This document shows, one piece after another, positions 1 through 9,303 of a DNA stretch of 64,000 nucleotides. This DNA is from Mucilaginibacter agri (GTDB taxonomy: Bacteria > Bacteroidota > Bacteroidia > Sphingobacteriales > Sphingobacteriaceae): the NCBI RefSeq assembly GCF_009928685.1, contig NZ_WWEO01000042.1, positions 62,001 to 126,000 of the forward strand. Reading direction: 5' to 3'. Position numbers and translations under genes: made by a program. The notes below the pieces were generated by a model. That model was given only the letters and a program-made list of their open reading frames with translations, did not search any database and was not told the origin of the DNA. Every line of letters starts with the position of its first letter. Position 1 is the first letter of the stretch.

Positions 1-117
1 CGGTTTAAAAATATACGCGATGCCTGGCAAAAAGAAATTGAGTTATTGACTAACCAGTTATATGTGATCAATAAACCGGTAATGCACCGTTTCGAGATAA
101 TTTCAACTAACAATTAA
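1..117 (+). CDS. SGNH/GDSL hydrolase, C-terminal end only
   Basis: This is the last 38 codons of a gene that begins before the window. The peptide contains IRDAWQKEIELLTNQLY and closely matches the C-terminus of the full-length SGNH hydrolase at 5066-6457 (LRDAWQKEMDVLTDQIY), so the missing gene is very probably a paralogue of that enzyme. Its stop codon TAA overlaps the ATG of the following mannosidase by one base, so the two are translationally coupled in one operon. The catalytic part lies outside the window and its activity cannot be judged. Confidence 0.8.
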   Translation, partial: RFKNIRDAWQKEIELLTNQLYVINKPVMHRFEIISTNN

Positions 118-2678
118 TGACTAAGAAAATATACTCGTTGTTGTTTGCACTATGCCTGGCTACCATTCAGGCAGTAAATGCTCAAAACGCCTACTATATA
201 GATGGTTTTCACGGGGGGATTTGGGGTCATTATCCTGATTGGAATACCCGCTTTATGGCAGATATGCTCAAAGCTAATCCTGATTGGAAAATCAACATTG
301 AATTAGAACCCGAAACCTGGGACAGGGCGCGCGCGGTTGATCCGGCTGCTTATGCCGAATTCAAAGCATTGTTCGCAGATCAATCTTTAAAGGGCAGGAT
401 AGAGTACATTAACCCGGCCTATGCGCAAAGTTACATGTACAATATATCTGGCGAGAGTATCATCAGGCAATTAGGATATGGTATGAAAATGATCAAGGCG
501 CATTTTCCAGAAGCCGTTTTTACAACCTATTCTACAGAGGAACCTTGCTTCACCAGTGCTTTGCCGCAAATACTAAAATCATTCGGGTTTAAATATGCTT
601 CGCTTAAGAATCCGAATACTTGTTTTGGTGGTTACACACGTTCGCATAGCGGTGAATTGGTCAACTGGATAGGGCCGGACGGCACGGCAATTATTGCATC
701 GCCAAGATATGATGTGGAAAAGCTTTCGCCTAAATCTACATGGCAAACCATTGCGTGGGATAATTCTCCCGAATATATAAAAGGTGCTGTGGCTGATGGA
801 ATGGCACACCCAATTGGTATGACACTGCAAGATGCAGGGTGGAAAAATGGCCCATTTATTGGTAATGGGCAGCATGGCGATGTTAAAAGCACCTACGTAA
901 CCTGGCGAAACTATTTCACAAACATTGCCAAAAATGATCCACGCGAGAATTGGAAAGTATCGCAGGAAGACATGCTGGTGAACCTGGTATGGGGTTCGCA
1001 GGTTACACAACAGATAGCACAGAAGGTTAGGGTATCTGAAAACAAACTGGTCTCTACAGAAAAGTTGGCAGCTATAGCTAAATTATACGGAAATGCCAAC
1101 TGGCCACAGGCTGCTTTAGATTCGGCATGGCGTACCCTGCTGCTGTCGCAGCATCACGATTGCTGGATAGTGCCTTACAATGGCAAACCGGGAGATACCT
1201 GGGCCGATAAAGTTACCGGCTGGACCACCCACACGAATAATATATGCGATAGCATTATTTCCGCTGCAGGACATGCACTTAATCGCGCAAGTGATAAGGG
1301 CGAATTTATTACGGTTTATAACACAACCGGGGTTAACCGCAACGAAAATGTAGCCGTCGATTTGCCGGGTAACTATTCAGCTGTTAACACATCTATTGTT
1401 GATGGCAAAGGTAATGAAGTGCCGTCGGACGTTGTGTCTACAAATGGCGCAAACCGGATTATGTTTAAAGCCAATGTTCCTGCAATTGGTTACGCCGTTT
1501 ATCAGCTTAAACAAAAAACATCGAACCGAACAAAACTAGCCAGTATTACAAAGTTGAGCGATGGTATTTATCAGATAGAAACAGACCTGTATCGCATTAA
1601 ACTTGATACATTACACGGCGGTGTTATTAAAAGTTTGATTGCGAAAAAGCTAAATAACAAAGAGTTTATAGATCAGAACAATAGTCGCAGCTTTAACGAA
1701 TTGCGGGGCAATTTTTATAACAATGGTGGCTTTAAATCAACCGCCGATAGTATAGTAAACATTGAAGTGCTACAAAACGGGCCGCTCAATTTTAAATTAG
1801 CCATAAGAGGTAAAATTGCAGGTAACGATTTTACGCAGACTATTTCATTAGCACAAGGCCAGCCACGTATTGATGTTAACTTAAAAATAGACTGGAAGGG
1901 CAACCCTGGCATTGGGCAAGACACGAAACCCGGCACTTATAAAATGGAGCAACCCGCCAAAGCATTTTATGACGATCGTAATAAACTGCTAGCCATGTTC
2001 CCGCTTAACTTAAAACATCAAAAGGTTTATAAAAATGCACCTTTTGATGTAACCGAGAGCAAGTTGGAGAATACGTTTTTTACCCGTTGGGACAGCATTA
2101 AAAATAACGTAATACTTAATTGGGTAGACGTTACTGACAGCGATAACCAATACGGCATGGCCTTGTTTACGGATCATACCACCAGCTATGCTCATGGGGC
2201 TGATTTTCCGCTGGCGCTTAATGTACAGTATTCGGGTATGGGTTTGTGGGGCAGAAATTATACCATCAATGGGCCGACTGAAATTAGATACGCCCTGATG
2301 CCTCATGCCGGGAAATGGGATAAAGCGGACATTTGGGCAAAAGGCGCGGAATGGAACGAACCTCTACTGGCTATATTATCAAACGGACATCCGCAAGGTA
2401 TGAGCCGCTCGTTAGTTACTGTACCAGCAGGGTACGAGGTAACTACTATAAATTTCAAAAATGGAGATTTGTTGGTTAGGGTGTTTAATGCAGGTAGTGC
2501 TGCTGCAGGTAAAATTATCTTTAATTGCAATGCAAGCAGCGCACTACTAACCCAGCTTGACGGACGCTACACCGGCAAGCTGGGTTTGCATAAACATGCC
2601 AGTAAAATATATACAACGGTTAGGATACCGCAATTTGGTATCCGGACAATCAGATTAGCAAATGCAGTTAAGTTATAA
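117..2678 (+). CDS. GH38-type alpha-mannosidase, secreted
   Basis: An 853-residue protein with an N-terminal signal peptide ending near VNAQ. The first third resembles the catalytic domain of family 38 glycoside hydrolases: IDGFHGGIWGHYP near residue 30, EPETWD near 65, STEEPCFTSALP near 142, and the late QHHD motif near 347 (SQHHDCW), which resembles the QHHD of known GH38 enzymes. The remaining half is beta-rich, as in GH38 C-terminal domains. The family removes alpha-mannose from glycans and uses a zinc ion. This protein belongs to a divergent Bacteroidota subgroup, so linkage specificity is not predictable. It is the first complete gene of a mannoside locus and is followed five bases later by a GH92 enzyme. 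Likely periplasmic. Confidence 0.75.
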   Translation: MTKKIYSLLFALCLATIQAVNAQNAYYIDGFHGGIWGHYPDWNTRFMADMLKANPDWKINIELEPETWDRARAVDPAAYAEFKALFADQSLKGRIEYINPAYAQSYMYNISGESIIRQLGYGMKMIKAHFPEAVFTTYSTEEPCFTSALPQILKSFGFKYASLKNPNTCFGGYTRSHSGELVNWIGPDGTAIIASPRYDVEKLSPKSTWQTIAWDNSPEYIKGAVADGMAHPIGMTLQDAGWKNGPFIGNGQHGDVKSTYVTWRNYFTNIAKNDPRENWKVSQEDMLVNLVWGSQVTQQIAQKVRVSENKLVSTEKLAAIAKLYGNANWPQAALDSAWRTLLLSQHHDCWIVPYNGKPGDTWADKVTGWTTHTNNICDSIISAAGHALNRASDKGEFITVYNTTGVNRNENVAVDLPGNYSAVNTSIVDGKGNEVPSDVVSTNGANRIMFKANVPAIGYAVYQLKQKTSNRTKLASITKLSDGIYQIETDLYRIKLDTLHGGVIKSLIAKKLNNKEFIDQNNSRSFNELRGNFYNNGGFKSTADSIVNIEVLQNGPLNFKLAIRGKIAGNDFTQTISLAQGQPRIDVNLKIDWKGNPGIGQDTKPGTYKMEQPAKAFYDDRNKLLAMFPLNLKHQKVYKNAPFDVTESKLENTFFTRWDSIKNNVILNWVDVTDSDNQYGMALFTDHTTSYAHGADFPLALNVQYSGMGLWGRNYTINGPTEIRYALMPHAGKWDKADIWAKGAEWNEPLLAILSNGHPQGMSRSLVTVPAGYEVTTINFKNGDLLVRVFNAGSAAAGKIIFNCNASSALLTQLDGRYTGKLGLHKHASKIYTTVRIPQFGIRTIRLANAVKL

Positions 2679-2683
2679 GATAT

Positions 2684-5011
2684 ATGTTCAATAAAATTCG
2701 AGGGCTTCTTAAATTTTCAACAGTTGCCGCTGTTGTGATGCTTGTATCGACGGTTAAAGCACAAAGCCCGGCTTCATACATAAACCCATTCATAGGCGCA
2801 AGCAGCAGTGCATCTGCAGCAGGCATTTATCATGGGCTTGGTAAAACCTTTCCGGGCGCTGCTACGCCTTATGGCATGGTGCAGGTTAGCCCCAACACCA
2901 TCACTGGGGGAGATAACGGCTCGGGCTATAGCTATGAACATAAAAGCATAAAAGGTTTTGCTTTTACCCAAATGAGCGGAATCGGTTGGTTTGGCGATAT
3001 GGGCAACTTTTTGGTAATGCCAACCGCCGGCACGCTTAGAACAAGCGCTGGTACTTTAGTCAATCCAGAGGGGGGCTATCGCTCTGCCTATTTAAAATCG
3101 AGCGAAAAAGCTTCAGCTGGTTATTACAGCGTGCTGCTTACCGATCATTATATTAAAGCCGAAATGACGGCTGCCCCTCATAGCGGTATGCTTCGCTTTA
3201 CTTTTCCTCAAAACAAGCAATCGAGGATACAGGTTGATCTGGCGAGGCGAGTGGGCGGCACTTCAACATTGCAGTACGTAAAGGTTGTGAACGCTAACAC
3301 GATAGAAGGCTGGATGAAATGCACACCCGATGGCGGTGGCTGGGGTAACGGTGATGGCCATGCCGACTACACCGTTTATTTCTATGCCCAATTTAGCAAG
3401 CCGTTGAAAAACTTCGGTATTTGGAGTGCTGATATTCCAGATGGGCAAAGTCGTAAACGTGAAGACGTGGAGAGCGCCAAATATCAGGACATGGTTGCGC
3501 ACTCAAGCATTTTAAAAGGTGTCAAAGAAAAACAGGGAAAACACCTGGGCTTTTTTACCGATTTCGAAACTAAAGACAATGAGCAAGTTATATTAAAATC
3601 TGGTATCTCCTATGTAAGTATTGCCGGTGCCAAAAACAATCTGCTTACAGAACTTAAAGATTGGAACTTCGAGGCAGCTCATCAACGTGCGGTAAACTTA
3701 TGGAACCAAGCCCTTACAAAAGTGAGTATAGAGGGCGGAACACCGGAGGAGAAAACCGTTTTCTACACGGCTATGTACCATACCATGATAGATCCTCGGA
3801 TTATTAATGATGTCGACGGGAAATATTGGGGAGGCGATGGTAAAACTCATCAAAATGCAAATTTCAAAAAGCGAACCATATTTAGTGGCTGGGATGTTTT
3901 TCGCAGTCAGATGCCGCTTCAAACTATTATTAACCCCTCGCTGGTTAATGATATGATCAATTCGCTGGTAACATTGGCGGATGAGAAAAATAAGAATTAC
4001 CTGGAACGTTGGGAACTGCTTAATGCCTACAGCGGCTGCATGTTTGGTAACCCTGCCGTATCCGTTATAACGGACGCTTATGCAAAAGGCATCCGCAATT
4101 TCAACGTACCAGAGGCTTATGCCCTTTCAGTAGGTTCTGTCGAAAAGTTTGGTAACGGTGATGTGGGTTATACACCTGGATCAAATAGTATTGCTCTAAC
4201 ATTGGAGTATGCATATACCGAATGGTGCGTTTCGCAAATGGCCAAGTGGCTAAATCACCCCGCCGACGTAACCAAATATGCTGCCCGCAGTCAGGACTAT
4301 CATAACATTTTTGATAAAGAAAAGGGATGGTTTCGCCCTAAAGATAAAGACCGCAATTGGGTTGTCTGGCCCGATTCTGGCAGGCTAACGCAGTGGTACG
4401 GAACTTTTGAAACCAATCCCTATCAGCAAGGCTGGTTTGTACCACATGATGTTGACGGTATGGTTAAGTTAATGGGCGGCAAAGAAAAGGTAATTGCCGA
4501 TTTAAATAATCTGTTCGCTAAAACGCCGGAGAATATGATGTGGAACGATTATTACAATCAGGCAAATGAGCCGGTTCATCATGTGCCATTTTTGTACAAC
4601 CGATTAGGTATGCCTTGGCTCACCCAAAAATGGACGAGGGAAATATGTCGCCGGGCTTATAAAAACGGTGTTGAAGGTTTAGTGGGTAACGAGGATGTTG
4701 GCCAGATGTCGGCATGGTACGTATTGGCAGCTGCAGGTTTACACCCCGTTTGTCCGGGCGATACGCGGCAGGAAATAACCAGCCCCGTATTCAATAAAAT
4801 AACCTTCAAACTAGATGGTAAATATGCAGTTGGGAAATCTTTTACCATTGTGGCTAAAAATAATTCGGCCAAAAATGTTTACATCCAAAGCGCTAAGCTA
4901 AATGGCAAACCATATAACAAATGCCATATCGATTTTAAAGATGTAACAGCCGGAGGCGTGCTCGAACTAACCATGGCACCAGAGCCGAACAAAGATTGGG
5001 GGATAAATTAA
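2684..5011 (+). CDS. GH92 alpha-mannosidase (first copy)
   Basis: A 775-residue protein with a signal peptide (cleavage after VKAQ). It carries the GH92 signatures: PFIGA at the mature N-terminus, FPGAATPYGMVQVSP near residue 60, and the C-terminal ANEPVHHVPFLYN and GNEDVGQMSAWYVL that hold the catalytic acid region and the acidic pair plus calcium-binding residues of the family. GH92 enzymes are calcium-dependent exo-alpha-mannosidases that act on N-glycans and yeast mannan. Length is typical. It sits between the GH38 enzyme and an SGNH hydrolase, as expected for stepwise trimming of an acylated mannoside. The exact linkage (1,2, 1,3 or other) cannot be read from sequence. Confidence 0.92.
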   Translation: MFNKIRGLLKFSTVAAVVMLVSTVKAQSPASYINPFIGASSSASAAGIYHGLGKTFPGAATPYGMVQVSPNTITGGDNGSGYSYEHKSIKGFAFTQMSGIGWFGDMGNFLVMPTAGTLRTSAGTLVNPEGGYRSAYLKSSEKASAGYYSVLLTDHYIKAEMTAAPHSGMLRFTFPQNKQSRIQVDLARRVGGTSTLQYVKVVNANTIEGWMKCTPDGGGWGNGDGHADYTVYFYAQFSKPLKNFGIWSADIPDGQSRKREDVESAKYQDMVAHSSILKGVKEKQGKHLGFFTDFETKDNEQVILKSGISYVSIAGAKNNLLTELKDWNFEAAHQRAVNLWNQALTKVSIEGGTPEEKTVFYTAMYHTMIDPRIINDVDGKYWGGDGKTHQNANFKKRTIFSGWDVFRSQMPLQTIINPSLVNDMINSLVTLADEKNKNYLERWELLNAYSGCMFGNPAVSVITDAYAKGIRNFNVPEAYALSVGSVEKFGNGDVGYTPGSNSIALTLEYAYTEWCVSQMAKWLNHPADVTKYAARSQDYHNIFDKEKGWFRPKDKDRNWVVWPDSGRLTQWYGTFETNPYQQGWFVPHDVDGMVKLMGGKEKVIADLNNLFAKTPENMMWNDYYNQANEPVHHVPFLYNRLGMPWLTQKWTREICRRAYKNGVEGLVGNEDVGQMSAWYVLAAAGLHPVCPGDTRQEITSPVFNKITFKLDGKYAVGKSFTIVAKNNSAKNVYIQSAKLNGKPYNKCHIDFKDVTAGGVLELTMAPEPNKDWGIN

Positions 5012-5065
5012 ATAGGAATATTAGCGGAGTAAACAATCCGGTAACAATATAAAAATTGAGATCAT

Positions 5066-6457
5066 ATGAAGAGACTGTTTTGTATGCTGCTTGGTGGCAG
5101 TATGTTTTTTTCGACTGTAAAAGCGCAAACTGTAGCACCTTTTAGAGCGGGCGACCGTGTAGTTTTCGTAGGCAACAGTATAACCGATGGGGGGCATTAC
5201 CATTCGTATATCTGGCTTTACTACATGACACGTTTTCCCAATATGCGCATCACCTGTTTTAACGCCGGTATAGGCGGTGATGCTATAGGCCAGATAGCAA
5301 CCCGTTTTGACGATGATGTACTTGCAAAAAAGCCAACAGTTTTAACCCTTAGCTGGGGAATGAACGATAGCGGTTATTTTGAATGGAGCCGCCCGGATGC
5401 ACAAGCCACCTTCGACAAAAAAATGGTTAACAGCTATAAAACGTACGATACCATTGTTACTAAACTGAAACAAAGGCCACAGATCAGAACCATATTGATA
5501 GGTGGCTCGCCTTATGATGAAACTACAAAATTTACTACCAAAAATATATGGCCTCACAAGGGTGCTGCATTGGCAACCATAATTGCACATCAGCAGCAAT
5601 CTGCAAAAGACAACCATTGGGGCTTTGTTGATTTCTTCCACCCAATGTCGGAGATTAACAAGCGCGAACAGGCAAAGGATTCGACATTTAGCTTAACGCC
5701 CAATGACAGGGTTCACCCAGACAATGATGGTCACCTGGTTATGGCCGCTATTTTTCTGAAAGCACAAGGTTTAGAAAACAAGGCAGTAGCAGATGTCAAT
5801 ATCAATGCAACTACAAAAAGCGTTGATAAAACGGTTAATTGCAAAATAACCAATGTTACAGGCTCAACCAATGCACTCTCGTTTGACTACTTAGCAAACT
5901 CTTTACCTTATCCGTTAGACACCATCCCGCGCGGTTGGGGCAACCACAAAAAGCAATCAGACGCTTTAAAGGTAATTCCGTTTAATAAAGAGTTTAACCA
6001 GGAAGTATTAACTGTTAAAAACTTAAAAACTGGCTCATACAACCTGGTAATTGATGGCGACAAAATGGGTGCCTGGTCGGCAGAGCAATTTGCCAATGGC
6101 GTAAATATGGCGGAAATCAGCCAGACACCGCAGTATCAGCAAGCTATCCAAATCCGCGAACTTAATGAAGAACGTTGGGATATTGAACGTCGCCTGCGTA
6201 TGTACTTATGGATGGAATATGACTTTTTGAAAGGGAAAAACCTGTTGTATAAAGACAACATTGCCGCCATGGACAGTGTAAATAAGTATGCCCCCAAAGA
6301 CCTGTTTGTTAACGGCAATAAAGATAACTACATGCGTGCCCGTTACAAAAGCCTGCGCGATGCCTGGCAAAAAGAAATGGATGTGTTAACAGACCAGATC
6401 TACGCTATCAACAAACCGCGCACGCACCGTGTACAAATAATTGCAGCCGATAAATAA
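5066..6457 (+). CDS. SGNH/GDSL hydrolase (463 aa form)
   Basis: A secreted 463-residue hydrolase with signal peptide. Block I is VGNSITDGG near residue 31 (the GDS-type serine motif, here GNS), block III is WGMNDSGY near 96, and block V is DRVHPDNDGH near 213 with the catalytic Asp/His. SGNH enzymes deacylate sugars or act as carbohydrate esterases. A C-terminal extension of about 220 residues follows the catalytic domain and is shared with the partial gene at the window start, so the locus contains at least two paralogues of this long form. Context suggests removal of acyl groups from the mannoside before GH92 attack. Confidence 0.88.
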   Translation: MKRLFCMLLGGSMFFSTVKAQTVAPFRAGDRVVFVGNSITDGGHYHSYIWLYYMTRFPNMRITCFNAGIGGDAIGQIATRFDDDVLAKKPTVLTLSWGMNDSGYFEWSRPDAQATFDKKMVNSYKTYDTIVTKLKQRPQIRTILIGGSPYDETTKFTTKNIWPHKGAALATIIAHQQQSAKDNHWGFVDFFHPMSEINKREQAKDSTFSLTPNDRVHPDNDGHLVMAAIFLKAQGLENKAVADVNINATTKSVDKTVNCKITNVTGSTNALSFDYLANSLPYPLDTIPRGWGNHKKQSDALKVIPFNKEFNQEVLTVKNLKTGSYNLVIDGDKMGAWSAEQFANGVNMAEISQTPQYQQAIQIRELNEERWDIERRLRMYLWMEYDFLKGKNLLYKDNIAAMDSVNKYAPKDLFVNGNKDNYMRARYKSLRDAWQKEMDVLTDQIYAINKPRTHRVQIIAADK

Positions 6458-6472
6458 TAATCTATTTGATTG

Positions 6473-7312
6473 ATGAAGAGCACCAAGACCTTTATTCTGT
6501 TTTTACTACTGCACATTTGTTTGGGTATCAAAGCCAAAGCAGCTGTTGTAGACACGGTTATCACCCATAGCGCCGCTATGCATAAGGATATTAAAGCTGT
6601 TGTGATAAAGCCAGCCGATTATTCTACCGGTAAAAAACTACCGGTATTATATCTGCTGCACGGCTTTAGCGGCAATTACAGCGACTGGATTAAAAAGGTA
6701 CCGGCCATCACAGAATTGGCCGACACCTATCATATATTGATAGTTTGCCCGGATGGCGATTATGCCAGCTGGTATTTTGACAGTCCGGTAAACAAGGATT
6801 CGCAATACGAAACGTATGTTGCCTCGGAATTGGTAAAATACATCGATACACATTTTGCTACTCTTGCCGATAGAAAATCGCGTGCTATAACCGGTTTAAG
6901 CATGGGGGGCCACGGGGCTTTATTGCTGGCATTTAAACATCAGGATATTTTTGGCGCTGCGGGCAGCATGAGCGGTGGGGTAGACATCAGGCAATTTTCA
7001 GACAGATTTGGGATTGAACAGGTACTAGGTAAATACATCGACAACCCGCAGCGTTGGGAACAGAACAGTGTGGTAAATATGTTATATCTGATCAAACCTA
7101 ACTCGCTTGCTATTACCTTTGATTGTGGCTACGATGATATGATGTATGCCTCAAACCAAAATCTGCATCAGCTATTGCTTTACCGTAAAATACCACACGA
7201 TTATACTGTTAGGCCGGGTGGTCATAGCTGGGATTATTGGGCAAACTCTATAACCTACCAGGCAATGTTTTTTAGCAAATACTTTGGCAACGGCGCGTCT
7301 GTAAAGCATTAA
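6473..7312 (+). CDS. Esterase of the esterase D / feruloyl esterase-like family
   Basis: A 279-residue alpha/beta hydrolase with signal peptide. YLLHGFSGNYSDW near residue 60 is the oxyanion region, GLSMGGHGALL near 142 is the nucleophile elbow with the catalytic Ser, and GGHSWDYW near the C-terminus supplies the His. This is the pattern of the PF00756 family, which includes acetyl-xylan and feruloyl esterases and S-formylglutathione hydrolases. Here a secreted carbohydrate esterase role is more likely because of the signal peptide and glycosidase neighbours. I chose the ATG at 6473; a TTG lies directly before it. Confidence 0.82.
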   Translation: MKSTKTFILFLLLHICLGIKAKAAVVDTVITHSAAMHKDIKAVVIKPADYSTGKKLPVLYLLHGFSGNYSDWIKKVPAITELADTYHILIVCPDGDYASWYFDSPVNKDSQYETYVASELVKYIDTHFATLADRKSRAITGLSMGGHGALLLAFKHQDIFGAAGSMSGGVDIRQFSDRFGIEQVLGKYIDNPQRWEQNSVVNMLYLIKPNSLAITFDCGYDDMMYASNQNLHQLLLYRKIPHDYTVRPGGHSWDYWANSITYQAMFFSKYFGNGASVKH

Positions 7313-7344
7313 ATTTATTAACTATGTGAATTAAATTTAGTGAG

Positions 7345-8538
7345 ATGCTTAATATTAGAAGTATTCGGTTTGTTAGTTTGTTAACCTGCTTATTGTGGGT
7401 TGAAGCGCACGCTCAGGTTAAAAAAACGCCTGATCTCACCAAGATCAAATTCACTGTTGAGGAGGCGCCCGAGTGGTCGGCCTTATTGAAGCGAACTAAG
7501 GGCTGGTTTGGTGGCGATGGTATTTATACGATACCATTTACCGGACTTGAAGGCAAGCAAACAAATCCGACCGATAGCGTGCTCTTTATTTTTAGCGATA
7601 CCATGGTAGGTGAAATTAAAGACAACACCATGCAGCCTGGTTATAAAATGATTCACAACTCAGTGGCTGTTTTAAGAGGCAATAAACCAGCAAATGAGAA
7701 AATGAAGTTTTACTGGGATAAGGACAGCAAAGGAGAAGCGGAGTCGGTTTTCATCCCTAAAACACCTAAAACCGATACAGCCGACTATTATTGGTTGGGC
7801 GACGGTTTTGTAAACCAGGCGCTAAATAACAACCTATACATCTTCGGTTACAGGGTGCGAAACGTAAGCACCGAAGCATTTGGATTTAGAGAGGTGGGCA
7901 ACACGCTTATTAAAATTCCGGCTGGAAGCAAACCGCCTTTTAAGAAAGTTGAGCAAATGGATACTCCGTTTTACTTAACAGACGAGCAGGGCGACATCGG
8001 CTCATTTGGTGCAGGCATCTACGTAAATACAATGCAAGCAGGAGCGCGGAAGCCCGACGGTTATATTTACGTTTATGGCGTTAAAGGCAAAGCCAAAAAA
8101 TTGTTGGTTGCCCGGGTGCTCCCGAAAGAATTTGAGAATTTTGAACAGTGGAAATTTTGGGATGGCAAAGCCTGGGTAGGAGATATGTATGCTGCCGCAA
8201 CCCTTACCAATGGCGTATCTAACGAGTTAAGCCTTTCAGCTTTGCCAGACGGCAGGTATGCATTAATATTTCAGCTGGATGCAATGAGTACCACGGTGGG
8301 CATGCGTATAGGTGCTAGCCCAACAGGTCCATTTGGCCCCGTAATTAAGTTGTGGGATTGCAAGCCGGATTTGATCGAGAAAACTTTTGTGGTCTATAAT
8401 GCCAAAGCACATCCGAGCATCTCGAAACCCGGAGAGTTGCTAATTAGCTACAACATCAATTCTATAGAATTTATAAAAGATCTTAAAGTACATCCTAACT
8501 TGTACAGGCCAAGATTTATCCGGGTGAAGTTCCAATAA
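7345..8538 (+). CDS. DUF4185/DUF5005-like secreted beta-propeller protein
   Basis: A 397-residue protein with signal peptide. GWFGGDGIYTIPF followed by LFIFSDTMVGE (residues about 52-90) matches the GDG...FSDT pattern of DUF4185/DUF5005-like proteins, which are common beside Bacteroidota glycan genes and are thought to adopt a glycosidase-like beta-propeller. FGAGIYVN and GMRIGASPTGPFGP are later blade-like segments. The function is not established. The neighbours suggest binding or cleavage of the same mannoside substrate. I recognise the fold pattern but not a specific activity. Confidence 0.55.
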   Translation: MLNIRSIRFVSLLTCLLWVEAHAQVKKTPDLTKIKFTVEEAPEWSALLKRTKGWFGGDGIYTIPFTGLEGKQTNPTDSVLFIFSDTMVGEIKDNTMQPGYKMIHNSVAVLRGNKPANEKMKFYWDKDSKGEAESVFIPKTPKTDTADYYWLGDGFVNQALNNNLYIFGYRVRNVSTEAFGFREVGNTLIKIPAGSKPPFKKVEQMDTPFYLTDEQGDIGSFGAGIYVNTMQAGARKPDGYIYVYGVKGKAKKLLVARVLPKEFENFEQWKFWDGKAWVGDMYAAATLTNGVSNELSLSALPDGRYALIFQLDAMSTTVGMRIGASPTGPFGPVIKLWDCKPDLIEKTFVVYNAKAHPSISKPGELLISYNINSIEFIKDLKVHPNLYRPRFIRVKFQ

Positions 8539-8581
8539 AATAACAATATCAACTTAATGATAAGTAATTGTATCAAATAAC

Positions 8582-8593
8582 TAAATCGATTTA
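8582..8593. promoter_or_regulatory. Palindrome TAAATCGATTTA, candidate LacI-family operator
   Basis: A perfect 12-bp palindrome with a central CG, 17 bases before the ATG at 8610. The identical palindrome occurs at 13006-13017 upstream of the LacI gene. LacI-family operators are typically short palindromes centred on CG, so this is a candidate binding site for the LacI protein encoded at 13081. The position also argues against the TTG start at 8568, which would place the site inside the coding region. Confidence 0.5.
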
Positions 8594-8609
8594 TAAACTA
8601 TCATACATT

Positions 8610-9272
8610 ATGAAAAAAGTACTTTTTTTATTGCTGGCGTTCTCCTTATTCTCCTTCAAAGAAAAAAGACCTCTAAACGTTGTCTTTTTCGGCGATTCGA
8701 TAACCGAATATGCGGTACAGCCAAAGGGTTTTATCACCCTTATACAGCAACGTTTGAAAGACGAACATAAAGATGCCGATTATACCGTGGCAGGTGCAGG
8801 TATAGGTGGCGACAAAATTTACGACCTGTATCTGCGCTACGAAAACGATGTGCTTACTAAAAAGCCCGATGTGGTAGTAATATGGGTAGGCGTTAACGAT
8901 GTTTGGCATAAGCGTTTGGCTGGTACAGGTACAGACTATGTTAAGTTTGGACGTTTTTATACCGCGCTAATCAAAAAATTCCAGGCTCAAAACATTAAGT
9001 TAGTATTGTGTACACCCGCTTCTGTTGGCGAAAAAACAGATTATACTAATGAACTGGATGGTGATCTGAATAAATATTCGCAATACATCCGTGATATCGC
9101 TAAGGAGTATAACTGTGGTTTGGTAGATTTTCGTGCCCTGTTTCACGAGTATGGCCTCAAGAATAATCCGGAAAATAAAGAGAAGGACATTTTAACCAAA
9201 GATGGCGTGCATTTAAATGACGAGGGCAACAAATACGTTGCAGACCTGATGTACAAAGCAACTATCAAATAA
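8610..9272 (+). CDS. SGNH/GDSL hydrolase (short, single-domain form)
   Basis: A 220-residue secreted hydrolase with a hydrophobic N-terminus. VVFFGDSITEY near residue 26 carries the catalytic Ser, GAGIGGDKIYDL near 60 the conserved Gly, WVGVNDVW near 90 the Asn, and DGVHLNDEGN near 201 the Asp/His. It resembles the GDSL lipase/acylhydrolase family used as carbohydrate esterases. It lacks the C-terminal extension of the enzyme at 5066. I start at the ATG at 8610; an in-frame TTG at 8568 exists but would run through the palindrome at 8582. Likely removes acyl groups from the glycan. Confidence 0.85.
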   Translation: MKKVLFLLLAFSLFSFKEKRPLNVVFFGDSITEYAVQPKGFITLIQQRLKDEHKDADYTVAGAGIGGDKIYDLYLRYENDVLTKKPDVVVIWVGVNDVWHKRLAGTGTDYVKFGRFYTALIKKFQAQNIKLVLCTPASVGEKTDYTNELDGDLNKYSQYIRDIAKEYNCGLVDFRALFHEYGLKNNPENKEKDILTKDGVHLNDEGNKYVADLMYKATIK

Positions 9273-9303
9273 CTGTTGAATCTGTTACGGAAAGTTCAAA
9301 AGG

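Noticed and set aside
579-1010. Antisense ORFs under GH38 and other large genes
   Set aside because: They are shadows of strong coding frames on the other strand and have no recognisable protein features.
8568-8609. TTG start for the short SGNH hydrolase
   Set aside because: It would add residues without signal-peptide character and run across the palindrome at 8582; the ATG at 8610 gives a normal signal peptide.
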